Shown here: positions 24,318 through 33,683 of the stretch, one piece after another
How the letters are laid out: each line of letters begins with the position of its first letter
Numbering within the stretch: position 1 is the first letter of the stretch
Origin: RUG714 sp964623515
GTDB taxonomy: Bacteria; Bacillota; Clostridia; Oscillospirales; Acutalibacteraceae
Assembly (NCBI GenBank): GCA_964623515.1
Contig: CAZURV010000007.1
Span: 1 to 64,000 of the forward strand
Direction: 5' to 3'
DNA length: 64,000 bases
Made by a program: the position numbers and the translations under genes
The notes under the pieces: model-generated
The model's input: only the letters and a program-made list of their open reading frames with translations
Databases searched by the model: none
What the model was told of the DNA's origin: nothing

Positions 24318-24540
24318 GGTTTATGCCAGATAGGGAGAAAAGGTTTTGGAAGGCAAAATTCCCTTATACTTGTTTAAATGCCTTGAAATACGTCAGTATT
24401 CCTGCGTTTTTGAACTGCGCCTAAGAAAATTTTTTGTCTTACAAAATTGCCCTGCACCTGAAATGAACGAATTTTTGATGGAAGACAAGGCAAAGAGCTA
24501 TCATTATCAGGTCTTTTCTTCCTGTTTGGTTTAAACCAAG
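24318..24540 (+). repeat. about 220 bp element with inverted ends, copy 2
   Basis: A diverged relative of 23350-23566. The outer arms are CTTGTTTAAA at 24369-24378 and TTTAAACCAAG at 24530-24540. The inner hairpin is AATAC-GTCA-GTATT (24387-24400), where the closing T-A pair of copy 1 has become C-G. A frame of 62 codons crosses it but is not conserved in copy 1. It ends 38 bases before pgk. Confidence 0.7.
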
Positions 24541-24577
24541 AATCGCAAATTAAGTGCGGTTCTGGAAGGGATTTAAA

Positions 24578-25792
24578 ATGAGTTATTTAAGCAAAAAAAA
24601 TGTAGAAGACTTAAATGTAACAGGCAAAAAAGTACTGGTTCGCTGTGATTTTAACGTTCCGCTTAAAGACGGCGTTATCACGGATGAAAACAGAATTGTT
24701 GCCGCACTCCCGACAATCAAATATCTTATCGGAAAAAACGCTAAGGTCATTCTTTGCTCTCATCTCGGAAAACCCAAGGGAGAGCCAAAACCCGAGCTCA
24801 GCCTTGCTCCGGTTGCCAGGCGCCTTTCCGAAAAACTCGGCAAAGAAGTCGTTTTTGCCGCAGACGATAATGTTGTAGGTGAAAACGCTAAAAAAGCTGT
24901 TGCTGAGATGAAAGACGGAGACGTTGTGCTGCTCCAGAATACCAGATACAGAAAAGAAGAAACAAAGAACGAGGAAAATTTCTCCAAGGAACTCGGATCT
25001 TTATGTGATTTATTTGTTAACGATGCTTTCGGCGCGGCGCACAGAGCGCATTGTTCAACCGTAGGGGTTGCTTCCTTTGTTGAAGAAAGCGCAAATGGCT
25101 ATTTGATGGCAAAAGAGGTTAAGTTCCTCGGTCAGGCAGTGAATCATCCCGTACGTCCGTTTGTAACCATTCTTGGCGGAGCGAAAGTTGCGGATAAGCT
25201 TAATGTTATTGAAAATCTTCTGGATAAAGCCGATACACTTATTATCGGCGGCGGTATGAGTTATACTTTTGCAAAAGCACAGGGTTATGAAATCGGAAAA
25301 AGTCTGGTTGACGATTCAAAGCTTGACTACTGCAAGGATATGCTTGAAAGAGCAAAGGCAAAAGGCGTTAAAATTTTACTGCCTGTTGACGCGAAAATCG
25401 TAAAGGATTTTCCGAATCCGATTGATGCGCCTATTGAAACCGAAAACGTTGCAATCAGCAGTATTCCCGCAGATATGATGGGACTGGATATCGGCGAAGA
25501 ATCGGCAAAACTTTTTGCGGAAGAAGTCAAAAACGCGAAAACCGTTGTTTGGAACGGACCTATGGGTGTTTTTGAGAATCCTGTTCTTGCCGCGGGCACC
25601 ATAGCTGTTGCAAAAGCGCTTGCGGAAACAGAAGCAACAACGATTATCGGCGGCGGAGACAGTGCAGCTGCTGTTAATACGCTTGGCTTCGGCGATAAGA
25701 TGAGCCATATTTCAACCGGTGGCGGCGCTTCACTTGAATTTCTTGAAGGCAAAGAGCTTCCGGGTATTGCGGCTATGACCGATAAAGACTGA
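24578..25792 (+). CDS. pgk: phosphoglycerate kinase
   Basis: The enzyme transfers phosphate from 1,3-bisphosphoglycerate to ADP in glycolysis. The 404-residue protein has KKVLVRCDFNVPLKDG at the N-terminus, LCSHLGKPKG at about 63-72, RAHCSTVG, the GGAKVADKLNVIENLL block in the middle, and the C-terminal nucleotide-binding WNGPMGVFE and GGGDSAAAVN-type loops. The Met at 24578 has GGAAGGG upstream and the standard SYLSKKNVEDL opening. It heads pgk-tpiA-gpmI; gap is not adjacent. Confidence 0.97.
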   Translation: MSYLSKKNVEDLNVTGKKVLVRCDFNVPLKDGVITDENRIVAALPTIKYLIGKNAKVILCSHLGKPKGEPKPELSLAPVARRLSEKLGKEVVFAADDNVVGENAKKAVAEMKDGDVVLLQNTRYRKEETKNEENFSKELGSLCDLFVNDAFGAAHRAHCSTVGVASFVEESANGYLMAKEVKFLGQAVNHPVRPFVTILGGAKVADKLNVIENLLDKADTLIIGGGMSYTFAKAQGYEIGKSLVDDSKLDYCKDMLERAKAKGVKILLPVDAKIVKDFPNPIDAPIETENVAISSIPADMMGLDIGEESAKLFAEEVKNAKTVVWNGPMGVFENPVLAAGTIAVAKALAETEATTIIGGGDSAAAVNTLGFGDKMSHISTGGGASLEFLEGKELPGIAAMTDKD

Positions 25793-25842
25793 TAAAAGAC
25801 TGATAAACATTGAGTTTTAAATAATTTTAGGAGAGAATACTA

Positions 25843-26610
25843 ATGAAAAAAGACGTTAGAAAAGCAGTGATTGCAGGAAACTGGAAGATGAATAAAACTC
25901 CTGCTGAAACAAAAATATTTTTAGAGGAACTCAAACCTCTTGTAGCAGACGCCGGCTGTGATGTTGTTGTCTGCGTACCGTTCGTAGATCTTCAGCCTGC
26001 TCTTGAAGCAACTGCAGATTCGAATATCAAAGTAGGTGCGGAGAACTGCCACTGGGCGAAAAGCGGCGCTTTTACCGGTGAAGTAAGCGCGGATATGCTT
26101 GCTTCCATGGGAGTGCCTTATGTTGTTATCGGTCACAGCGAGAGAAGAGCTTATTTTGGTGAAACAAACGAAACAGTCAATCTCAGAGTACGTGCGGCTC
26201 TGGATAACGGACTCAAAGTTATCCTTTGCGTAGGTGAGGTTCTTGAAGAGAGAGAGCAGGGTATTACAGAGGAAATTGTAGGATTGCAGACAAAAGTAGC
26301 TCTCGGCGGAGTAAGCAAAGAGGAACTTGCAAATATTATTATTGCGTATGAACCTGTTTGGGCAATCGGAACAGGCAAAACTGCAACTCCGGATCAGGCG
26401 CAGGAAGTTAATCATTATATCAGAACGGTTGTTGCTTCTCTTTATGATAAAGATGCTGCGGAAGGGCTCACTATTCAGTACGGTGGGTCCATGAACGCCG
26501 GCAATGCGGAAGAACTCGTCGACAAGCTTGATGTTGACGGCGGTCTTATTGGAGGCGCTTCGCTTAAGAGTGCTGATTTTGCAACAATTGTTAAGGCGGC
26601 AAGCAAATAA
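25843..26610 (+). CDS. tpiA: triosephosphate isomerase
   Basis: The enzyme interconverts dihydroxyacetone phosphate and glyceraldehyde 3-phosphate. The 255-residue TIM barrel shows AGNWKMNKT (N13, K15), VIGHSERR with catalytic H98, AYEPVWAIGTGKT with catalytic E170 and the mobile loop, and the phosphate-binding YGGSM and GLIGGASL segments. It lies 50 bases after pgk with a GGAGAG site, in the same operon. Confidence 0.97.
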   Translation: MKKDVRKAVIAGNWKMNKTPAETKIFLEELKPLVADAGCDVVVCVPFVDLQPALEATADSNIKVGAENCHWAKSGAFTGEVSADMLASMGVPYVVIGHSERRAYFGETNETVNLRVRAALDNGLKVILCVGEVLEEREQGITEEIVGLQTKVALGGVSKEELANIIIAYEPVWAIGTGKTATPDQAQEVNHYIRTVVASLYDKDAAEGLTIQYGGSMNAGNAEELVDKLDVDGGLIGGASLKSADFATIVKAASK

Positions 26611-26627
26611 TTTAATTTATATACTAT

Positions 26628-26659
26628 CTGCGTTGCCTGCAAGGCAGCGCAGAAATTTT
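26628..26659 (+). terminator. hairpin between tpiA and gpmI, possible partial terminator
   Basis: CTGCGtTGCCT and AGGCAgCGCAG form an 11-position stem with a GCA loop, followed by AAATTTTT. In the middle of an operon it could lower gpmI expression or set RNA ends. Confidence 0.5.
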
Positions 26660-26676
26660 TAAAACGGAGAATAAAA

Positions 26677-28203
26677 ATGAAAAAGCCAATCGTTTTATGT
26701 ATTATGGACGGTTTCGGGCATAATCCGAGTGATTACGGCAACGCAATTGTATCGGCCAATACCCCGAATCTTGATAAACTTATGGCTGAATGCCCGTCAA
26801 CTTATATCGGCGCAAGCGGACTGAACGTAGGTTTGCCGGACGGTCAGATGGGTAACAGCGAAGTTGGACACACAAATATCGGAGCGGGCAGAGTTGTTTA
26901 TCAGGAACTGACAAGAATAACAAAAAGCATTGAAGACGGTGATTTCTTTGAAAACGATGCTTTAAAATCCGCTATGTTAAGCGCCAAGGAAAACGGAACA
27001 GCGCTTCATCTTATGGGGCTGATGAGCAACGGCGGCGTACACAGCCATAACGGTCATTTGTGGGGACTGCTTGAAATGGCGAGAAGGAACGGACTTGATA
27101 AAGTTTATGTTCATTGTTTCCTTGACGGAAGAGATGTACCACCTGCATCAGGCGCGGATTATGTGGCTGAATGTGCCGAAAAATGCGCTGAAATCGGTGT
27201 AGGCAAAATTGCAACTGTTATGGGTAGATTTTATGCTATGGACAGAGATAACAGATGGGAAAGAGTCGGTAAAGCTTATGACGCGCTTGTAAAAGGTGAA
27301 GGCATAAAAGCCGATGATCCTGTTGAAGCCATCAAAAAGAGTTATGAGACAATAGATGAGACGGGCAAGCATCTTACAGACGAATTTGTTATCCCCACGG
27401 TTTGTCTGGAAGATGCGCAGATTCAGGAAAATGACAGCGTTATATTCTTCAATTTCAGACCGGACAGAGCCCGGGAAATCACAAGAACGCTCGTAGACCC
27501 CGATTTTAGCGGATTTGAAAGAGAGTATTTTCCTGTAAAGTTTGTGTGCTTTACACAATATGATGCGACTATGCCGAATGTGGATGTCGCATTCAAGCCT
27601 CAGACGCTTGTAAATACGTTCGGCGAATATATGTCTAAACTCGGAAAGACACAGCTTCGCATTGCCGAAACGGAGAAATATGCACATGTAACGTTTTTCT
27701 TCAATGGCGGTGTAGAAAAGCAGTATGAGGGAGAAGACAGAATTCTTGTTGCTTCTCCGAAAGTTCCCACTTATGATATGCAGCCTGAGATGAGCGCGCC
27801 TGAGGTTACGGAAAAAGTCTGCGGAGCAATCCGTTCGGGTAAATATGATGCCGTAATTCTGAATTTTGCAAATTGCGACATGGTAGGGCATACCGGTGTG
27901 TTTGAAGCTGCGGTAAAAGCAGTTGAAACCGTTGATGAAAGTGTAGGCAAGGTTGCCGATGCTGTAAAAGATATGGGCGGTGTTCTGCTTGTAACAGCCG
28001 ATCACGGAAATGCAGATAAAATGCTTGATGCGGATGGGAAACCGTTTACTGCACACACAAATTTTGAAGTTCCGTTTATCGTTTTCGGATATAACTGTGA
28101 ACTTCGTAGCGGCGGAAAGCTTTGTGATATTGCGCCCACAATGTTTAAGATTATGGGAATTGAACAGCCGGAAGAAATGACCGGAGAATCGATAATTCTG
28201 TAA
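26677..28203 (+). CDS. gpmI: 2,3-bisphosphoglycerate-independent phosphoglycerate mutase
   Basis: The enzyme interconverts 3- and 2-phosphoglycerate using two manganese ions. The 508-residue protein has the alkaline-phosphatase-type domain with D11 (CIMDGFG) and the phosphoserine S61 in QMGNSEVGHTN, and the metal-binding VTADHGNADKM near residue 447. The central phosphotransferase insert includes YVHCFLDGRDVPP and GRFYAMDRDNRWERV. The length is typical. It is last in the glycolytic operon. Confidence 0.97.
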   Translation: MKKPIVLCIMDGFGHNPSDYGNAIVSANTPNLDKLMAECPSTYIGASGLNVGLPDGQMGNSEVGHTNIGAGRVVYQELTRITKSIEDGDFFENDALKSAMLSAKENGTALHLMGLMSNGGVHSHNGHLWGLLEMARRNGLDKVYVHCFLDGRDVPPASGADYVAECAEKCAEIGVGKIATVMGRFYAMDRDNRWERVGKAYDALVKGEGIKADDPVEAIKKSYETIDETGKHLTDEFVIPTVCLEDAQIQENDSVIFFNFRPDRAREITRTLVDPDFSGFEREYFPVKFVCFTQYDATMPNVDVAFKPQTLVNTFGEYMSKLGKTQLRIAETEKYAHVTFFFNGGVEKQYEGEDRILVASPKVPTYDMQPEMSAPEVTEKVCGAIRSGKYDAVILNFANCDMVGHTGVFEAAVKAVETVDESVGKVADAVKDMGGVLLVTADHGNADKMLDADGKPFTAHTNFEVPFIVFGYNCELRSGGKLCDIAPTMFKIMGIEQPEEMTGESIIL

Positions 28204-28233
28204 GTATTTTTTTCATTCCCGTATATTTATTTT

Positions 28234-28268
28234 CCCGCTGACAGCGGATTGCTGTCAGCGGGATTTTT
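28234..28268 (+). terminator. terminator of the pgk-tpiA-gpmI operon
   Basis: CCCGCTGACAGC and GCTGTCAGCGGG form a perfect 12 bp stem with a five-base loop, followed by ATTTTTCT. Confidence 0.93.
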
Positions 28269-28317
28269 CTGCAAATTTCTTCAAAGAATCGTTTTTTTCG
28301 AATCTTTTGAAAACAAC

Positions 28318-28346
28318 TTGACAGTATTTTACATATTTGGTACAAT
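28318..28346 (+). promoter_or_regulatory. strong promoter of the abrB-like gene
   Basis: TTGACA (28318-28323) and TACAAT (28341-28346) are 17 bases apart, with TGG directly before the -10 box. The AbrB-like gene starts about 50 bases downstream. Confidence 0.85.
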
Positions 28347-28397
28347 TAGTAAATATATAATGTTTAACTATATTGCAAAAAAAGGAGAATGATAAAT

Positions 28398-28643
28398 ATG
28401 AAAGCAACAGGCATTATAAGGCCACTTGATACAGTGGGAAGAATTGTTTTACCAAAAGAAATAAGAAAACAGTTTGATCTTGTTGACGATCGGGACAGTT
28501 TGGAAATCTTCACCGATAATGACACGATTATTTTGAGAAAATATTCTCCAAGCTGTATTTTCTGCGGTGAGGACGACGGACTGATAGAGTTTAAAGGAAA
28601 AAAGATTTGCAAAAACTGCAAAAAAGAAATCAGAAAGGCATAA
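28398..28643 (+). CDS. AbrB-family transcription regulator with zinc ribbon
   Basis: The 81-residue protein has the AbrB/SpoVT swapped-hairpin DNA-binding domain: MKATGIIRPLDTVGRIVLPK, EIRKQF and LEIFTDNDTIILRKY. A four-cysteine ribbon follows (C53, C56, C71, C74 in CIFCG and CKNCK). In Bacillus, AbrB represses transition-state genes; this version with the ribbon is common in Clostridia. The ATG at 28398 is 10 bases after AAAGGAG; the ATG at 28389 is too close to that site. It is followed after one base by the alcohol dehydrogenase gene, so they are co-transcribed. Confidence 0.88.
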   Translation: MKATGIIRPLDTVGRIVLPKEIRKQFDLVDDRDSLEIFTDNDTIILRKYSPSCIFCGEDDGLIEFKGKKICKNCKKEIRKA

Positions 28644-28644
28644 G

Positions 28645-29772
28645 ATGACATTTAATTTTCATATGCCTGTTCATGTAATATCAGGTAAAAATGCGGTTTT
28701 GGAAAACGGCAATCTTCTTGCAGAATTCGGAAACCGCTGTTTGATTTTAACAGGCCGAAATTCTGCTGATATATGTGGTGCGCGCAGAGACGCGGAGCAG
28801 TCGCTCGGAGCAAACGGAATAGACTACGGTTTTTACAGCGAAATCCATCAAAATCCTTTGCTTTCCTCTGCTTACACAGCAGGGAAAATCTGTGCTGAAA
28901 GGAATATTGATTTTATACTCGCCGCAGGAGGTGGATCGGTACTGGACTGTGCAAAGGCAGCCGCAATTTTTGCTTCAAACCGTAACCTGAAAAATCCGGA
29001 AGATATATATATGAAGTTTGACAATCCTCCGATTCCGCTTGCAGTTATCGGCACAACTGCGGGAACGGGAAGCGAAGTCAGCCCAACAGCAGTCATAACT
29101 GTGGACAGGACCGGCAGAAAAAAGAGCATAACGTCACCGTTGTGCTATCCGAGGTTGGCTTTCTGCGATCCGAAGTATACTTACGGTACGCCGCGCGGGA
29201 TTACCGTATCATGCGCGCTGGATGCATTTGCGCATGCTGTCGAAGGTTGGTTTTCAAGGAAAAGAGACACTGTAACGGAAATGTTTGCCCGAACTGCGCT
29301 TCCGATGATATGGCATTCGCTTTGTATTTTGGCGGACGGTGGCGAACTTTCGGAAAAAATGAGAGACGAATTGTTTTACGGCGCTTTGTATGCAGGCGTG
29401 GAGCTTAAAATCGGCACGCTTTTTCCGCATGCCCTCGGATATATTTTAACCGAAGACTATGGCGTGCCTCATGGTCAGGCATGCGCAGTTTTTGACAAGG
29501 AATTTCTTGCGTGGAATCAGAGAAATGCGCCCGAAATAACTGAGGCGTTTTTAAGCCTTCTCGGTGTTTCTTTCAGTGAAGTTATCCGTATGTATGATTC
29601 GCTGATAGCTTTGCCGGAAATAAGTATGAGCGATGAGAAAATTGCGGAATATGCAGAACGTTGGTCCGATAACGAATCAAAATTTAAAAATTGCTTCGGT
29701 AATTTTAAGCTTGTGAACGCAGTAAATATATTAAAGAAATTGTTTGGAGAATCATATGGCGTTGTTTGTTGA
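28645..29772 (+). CDS. iron-containing alcohol dehydrogenase
   Basis: The 375-residue group III dehydrogenase has the NAD-binding loop AAGGGSVLDCAKAAA at about 92-106, the TTAGTGSEVSPTAV segment, and metal ligands in CALDAFAHAVEGWFS and later in FPHALGY and VPHGQACA. It reduces an aldehyde or ketone to an alcohol or the reverse; the butanol/1,3-propanediol-type branch is likely, but the substrate is not readable. Its stop lies 17 bases inside obg, so translation is coupled. Confidence 0.85.
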   Translation: MTFNFHMPVHVISGKNAVLENGNLLAEFGNRCLILTGRNSADICGARRDAEQSLGANGIDYGFYSEIHQNPLLSSAYTAGKICAERNIDFILAAGGGSVLDCAKAAAIFASNRNLKNPEDIYMKFDNPPIPLAVIGTTAGTGSEVSPTAVITVDRTGRKKSITSPLCYPRLAFCDPKYTYGTPRGITVSCALDAFAHAVEGWFSRKRDTVTEMFARTALPMIWHSLCILADGGELSEKMRDELFYGALYAGVELKIGTLFPHALGYILTEDYGVPHGQACAVFDKEFLAWNQRNAPEITEAFLSLLGVSFSEVIRMYDSLIALPEISMSDEKIAEYAERWSDNESKFKNCFGNFKLVNAVNILKKLFGESYGVVC

Positions 29773-31033
29773 TATAGCTAAAATTAGCATTAAAGCGGGC
29801 AACGGGGGCAACGGTGCGGTTGCTTTCCGCAGAGAAAAATATATTGCTTCCGGAGGACCTAACGGAGGGGACGGAGGACATGGAGGCAATATTGTTTTTA
29901 TGGTTGATGATCATTTATCTACGCTTGCCGATTTCCGTTATCAAAGTGAATACAAAGCCGATAACGGAAAAAACGGTTCCGGTAACAATAAAACCGGAAA
30001 GAGTGCGGAGGACTTAATTATACGTGTTCCGAGAGGAACGATAATAAGAGAAGTCAATTCGGGAAAGATAATGAAGGATATGAGTTCCGATGAACCTTTT
30101 GTTGCCGCCAGGGGCGGTAAAGGCGGCCGTGGAAATGCACGGTTTGCAAATTCTACTCGTCAGACTCCGCGTTTTGCCAAAGACGGAAAGCCGGGCGAAG
30201 AATGGGATATTCAGCTTGAACTGAAGCTTTTGGCAGATGTAGGGCTTTTGGGTTATCCGAATGTGGGCAAAAGCTCACTGATTTCCGTTGTGAGTCAGGC
30301 GAGGCCCAAAATAGGGGACTATCATTTTACAACGCGTGTGCCCAATCTCGGTGTAGTTAGAATCAGTGAAGACGTGAGTTTCGTTTTGGCGGATATTCCC
30401 GGGATTCTCGAGGGCGCAAGCGATGGCATTGGGCTCGGTCATAAATTTTTGCGGCATGTTGAAAGATGCCGTTTGCTGATTCACGTTGTTGACGTATCGG
30501 GAAGCGAGGGAAGAAGCCCGTATGATGATTTTAATATCATCAATTCGGAACTTGTGAAATTCAACGCGGCGCTCGCCGATTGTCCGCAGATTGTTGCAGG
30601 AAATAAAATCGATTTAGCGGACGATGAACAGCGCGCGCAGTTTAGAAAGTTTATTGAGGATAAGGGACTGCCGTATTTTGAAATCTGCGCACCTATATCC
30701 CAGGGAACGGATGAACTTATGAAATATACCGCGCAGCGTCTGAGTGAACTCCCGCCTGTAAAACGCTATGAATCCGAACCTATTGCGATGGATGATCTTG
30801 TCGGAAAAGACGATATGCGTTTTGAAATTACGGTTGAAGACGGTGTCTATTATATTGAGGCGCCGTTCCTTGTAAAAGTGTTGAATAAAGTGGACATGGA
30901 TGATTATGAAAGCCTTCAGTACTTTCAGCGCGTTTTGCAGAAAAGCGGAATTATAGAAGCGCTTAAGGATAAGGGAATTTCTCAGGGAGATACGGTTAAC
31001 ATTTATGATTTGGAATTTGATTACGTTGATTAG
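29756..31033 (+). CDS. obg: GTPase Obg/CgtA
   Basis: This essential GTPase binds the 50S subunit late in assembly and links to ppGpp. The 425-residue protein has the glycine-rich Obg domain (IKAGNGGNGAVAFRREKY, GGPNGGDGGHGG) at 1-155, the G domain with GYPNVGKSSL, DIPGI and NKID at about 160-330, and the OCT domain at the C-terminus found in Gram-positive members. The Met at 29756 follows GGAGA. It is directly followed by mrnC. Confidence 0.96.
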   Translation: MALFVDIAKISIKAGNGGNGAVAFRREKYIASGGPNGGDGGHGGNIVFMVDDHLSTLADFRYQSEYKADNGKNGSGNNKTGKSAEDLIIRVPRGTIIREVNSGKIMKDMSSDEPFVAARGGKGGRGNARFANSTRQTPRFAKDGKPGEEWDIQLELKLLADVGLLGYPNVGKSSLISVVSQARPKIGDYHFTTRVPNLGVVRISEDVSFVLADIPGILEGASDGIGLGHKFLRHVERCRLLIHVVDVSGSEGRSPYDDFNIINSELVKFNAALADCPQIVAGNKIDLADDEQRAQFRKFIEDKGLPYFEICAPISQGTDELMKYTAQRLSELPPVKRYESEPIAMDDLVGKDDMRFEITVEDGVYYIEAPFLVKVLNKVDMDDYESLQYFQRVLQKSGIIEALKDKGISQGDTVNIYDLEFDYVD

Positions 31034-31065
31034 TAAAATAACAGATTGAAACAGGGTAGAATCAT

Positions 31066-31467
31066 ATGATTTTTGATGATATTGCAAATGATCCGAATGA
31101 ACTCAGTCCATTGACTCTGGCTTTTATCGGAGATGCTGTTTACAGCCTGATTATCAGGGAGGATTTGGTTCTTGAAGCAAAACGTCCCGTAAATCAGTTA
31201 CATAAGTTAAGTACCGAAAAAGTGAGTGCGGTCAGTCAGAGCCGTGCGGTTAAAAAAATCATGGGAGAGCTTACCGAAGAGGAAATCAGAATTTTCAAGC
31301 GAGGAAGAAACGCGTCCACTTCGCATACGCCCAAGCACGCGAGTGAAGGGGAATATCATTATTCCACCGGATTTGAAGCACTTATCGGTTATTTGTATTT
31401 ATGCAGACGCTACGAACGAATAAAGGAGCTGTATAACCTGATATGCAACGGAGAGAACGGGCGCTGA
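31066..31467 (+). CDS. mrnC: Mini-ribonuclease III
   Basis: This RNase III-like enzyme without a double-stranded RNA binding domain matures 23S rRNA in Firmicutes. The 133-residue protein opens with LSPLTLAFIGDAVYSLIIRE, which includes the first acidic motif, and ends with the second, FEALIGYLYLCRR. Its length is typical. It overlaps the next gene by 25 bases. Confidence 0.93.
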   Translation: MIFDDIANDPNELSPLTLAFIGDAVYSLIIREDLVLEAKRPVNQLHKLSTEKVSAVSQSRAVKKIMGELTEEEIRIFKRGRNASTSHTPKHASEGEYHYSTGFEALIGYLYLCRRYERIKELYNLICNGENGR

Positions 31468-32306
31468 GTATTCTTTGTGATATTCTTTTTTATACTTTGG
31501 GCAGTTGTTTATACGCTGTCGGCATGAACTGCTTTGCAGTTCCGAACAGGCTCGTTATAGGCGGTTTCAGCGGGATAGGGACCATGCTCAATTATTTAAC
31601 GGGATTTCCAATCGGAGCATTTATTTTTATTGCGAATATTCCGCTTTTTTATTTAGGTTACAGGTTTATAGGAAAGGACTTTATTGTAAGAACGTTTGCG
31701 GTTACGCTGTTTGTATCCGCACTGATTGATATATCCAAGCTGTTTCTTCCCGTTTTTCGCGGCGATGCAATTCTTGTTACGCTTGCGGGAGGTGTTTCGC
31801 TGGGAACAGGGCTTGCACTTATTTTCCTCAGGGGAGCCACTACCGGCGGAGCGGATATCATTGCCAAGCTGATTTCACGGAGATATCGCCATATCCCGAT
31901 GGGCAGGGTTATGGTTATATTTGATGTTGTTGTCATCCTGTTTTCAGCACTTATTTACCGTAATTTTGAAAGCGTTCTTTATTCCATCGTTCTGATTTTT
32001 ATTTCCGGCAGAATGGTTGATTTTTTGAATTACGGTTCCGTAAGCGGCAAGTTGATGTTTGTGATAACCGATAAATGGGACGATATATATAACCGAATCA
32101 GTTCTGCAACCGGGCGCGGGTGTACCGTTATACCCGTTCAGGGAGCATACACGATGAAAGCGCGCAAAATGATGTTTATAGCAGTAAGAAATAATGAAAT
32201 CAGTAAAGTATATAGGATTATAAGCGCAGTGGATAAGAATGCATTTATCACGCTTGCCGAGGCTAGGGAGATACTCGGAGAAGGATTCAGAAGAACGGAT
32301 GAATAA
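31443..32306 (+). CDS. YitT-family membrane protein
   Basis: The 287-residue protein has five or six hydrophobic helices (for example YAVGMNCFAVPNRLVIGGFS and VTLAGGVSLGTGLALIFLRG, with GATTGGADIIAKLISR) followed by the soluble DUF2179 domain (MFVITDKWDDIYNRI, GCTVIPVQGAYT). This is the standard YitT plan of Firmicutes; function is not established. The start overlaps mrnC, with AAAGGAG about 15 bases upstream, rather far for a ribosome site. Confidence 0.88.
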   Translation: MQRRERALSILCDILFYTLGSCLYAVGMNCFAVPNRLVIGGFSGIGTMLNYLTGFPIGAFIFIANIPLFYLGYRFIGKDFIVRTFAVTLFVSALIDISKLFLPVFRGDAILVTLAGGVSLGTGLALIFLRGATTGGADIIAKLISRRYRHIPMGRVMVIFDVVVILFSALIYRNFESVLYSIVLIFISGRMVDFLNYGSVSGKLMFVITDKWDDIYNRISSATGRGCTVIPVQGAYTMKARKMMFIAVRNNEISKVYRIISAVDKNAFITLAEAREILGEGFRRTDE

Positions 32307-33627
32307 TGATTTTTTAAAAACCATGCAGAGTTTTATGGGGGGAGATTTTGAAAGTTTCAAAAATTCCCTGAATGAACCTTGTTTCAGGGGAATCTATGTT
32401 AACCGCCTGAAAGCCGACCCGGAAAACGTGCTTCCGTTTCTCCCTTTTGCATGCAGACCTGTTCCGTTTGCACAGGGAGGATATTACATAGATGGCGGTG
32501 CGAAACATTTAGGAACATTACCCCTTCATCATGCAGGGGCTTTTTACGTTCAGGAACCAAGCGCAATGAGCGCGGTAAGCGCTCTGAATCCGCAAAAAGG
32601 CGAAAAAGTTCTCGATTTATGTGCGGCGCCGGGCGGTAAGAGCATAAATATTGCATCGCGTATGCAGTCCGTTGGTTTGCTGTGGAGTAATGAATATAAC
32701 CGCAAACGCGCAGGCGCTCTGCTCTCAAATATTGAAAGAATGGGAATCAGAAACTGTATTGCAAGCAATCTCAGCGTGCAGCAAACAGCGGCGGCACTGC
32801 CGGACTTTTTTGACAGAGTACTTGTTGACGCGCCGTGTTCGGGAGAGGGTATGTTCCGCCGTGAAAAAGCTGATTGTTCTGAATGGAGCGAAAGCAATGT
32901 AAAGATATGCGCACAAAAACAGCAAGAAATCCTCCGGTTTGCAAAAAAAACGCTGAAACCGGGAGGACGTCTTGTTTATTCCACCTGCACGTTTAATAAA
33001 ACCGAAAATGAAGATACGGTAGGCAGATTTTTAGCTGAAAATGATGATTTTGAGCTTATTGATGTTGAAGAAAACTTTGGCAGGGAAGCGTACGGTATGC
33101 CCAAGGCAAGAAGAATCCTGCCGATGGACGGCGGTGAAGGACATTTTGTTGCCGCAATGCAGAAGAAGGTGGGGAATACAGGCGATTCGAGTGTAAAGTA
33201 TAAACCCTTTCCGGCCAGTCCCGCTCCGAAAAAATTTTATGATTTCTGGCGAGATAATTTCAGTTGTGATATATTCGGAAAACCCTGCTGTATCAACGGA
33301 AAAGTGTATTTGATGCCGATAAAAACGCCCGATGTGTCAGTTCCTTTTGTTCGTGCAGGCGTGCTTGCAGGGAGCATGAGAGGCGATATGTTTTTCCCCC
33401 ATCACCAGCTTTATGCTACAATGCCATTTGCATACTGTAAAAATGCGGTCAATTTTACAAATGACAGCACCGATGTATACAAGTTCTTGCACGGTGAAGA
33501 AACGGATGCCCCCGGTATAAAAGGATTCTGTGCCGTTGCTGTCGAGGGAATCGTTATCGGCTTTGGAAAGGCTTCGGGGGGCAAACTGAAAAATCATTAT
33601 CCGAAAGGGTTGAGAAATCTTAAATAA
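32299..33627 (+). CDS. RsmF/NSUN-type rRNA cytosine-C5 methyltransferase
   Basis: The 442-residue protein methylates cytosine C5 in rRNA. It has the Rossmann SAM site LDLCAAPGGKSINIA at about 106-120, the motif IV Cys in VDAPCSGEGMF and the catalytic motif VI Cys in YSTCTFNKTENE, followed by the C-terminal RsmF-type domains from about 285 (KKFYDFWRDNF; FVRAGVLAGSM). The ATG at 32299 overlaps the end of the yitT-like gene (ATGAATAA). Which rRNA position is modified cannot be read. Confidence 0.9.
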   Translation: MNNDFLKTMQSFMGGDFESFKNSLNEPCFRGIYVNRLKADPENVLPFLPFACRPVPFAQGGYYIDGGAKHLGTLPLHHAGAFYVQEPSAMSAVSALNPQKGEKVLDLCAAPGGKSINIASRMQSVGLLWSNEYNRKRAGALLSNIERMGIRNCIASNLSVQQTAAALPDFFDRVLVDAPCSGEGMFRREKADCSEWSESNVKICAQKQQEILRFAKKTLKPGGRLVYSTCTFNKTENEDTVGRFLAENDDFELIDVEENFGREAYGMPKARRILPMDGGEGHFVAAMQKKVGNTGDSSVKYKPFPASPAPKKFYDFWRDNFSCDIFGKPCCINGKVYLMPIKTPDVSVPFVRAGVLAGSMRGDMFFPHHQLYATMPFAYCKNAVNFTNDSTDVYKFLHGEETDAPGIKGFCAVAVEGIVIGFGKASGGKLKNHYPKGLRNLK

Positions 33628-33638
33628 TATGGTATAGT
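33610..33638 (+). promoter_or_regulatory. promoter for yebC
   Basis: TTGAGA (33610-33615) and TATAGT (33633-33638) are 17 bases apart, with TGG before the -10 box. It overlaps the last codons of the methyltransferase gene. Confidence 0.55.
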
Positions 33639-33683
33639 ATCTGAAGTTGATATATGTAGATTAGATATATAGGAGGTCTAAAT

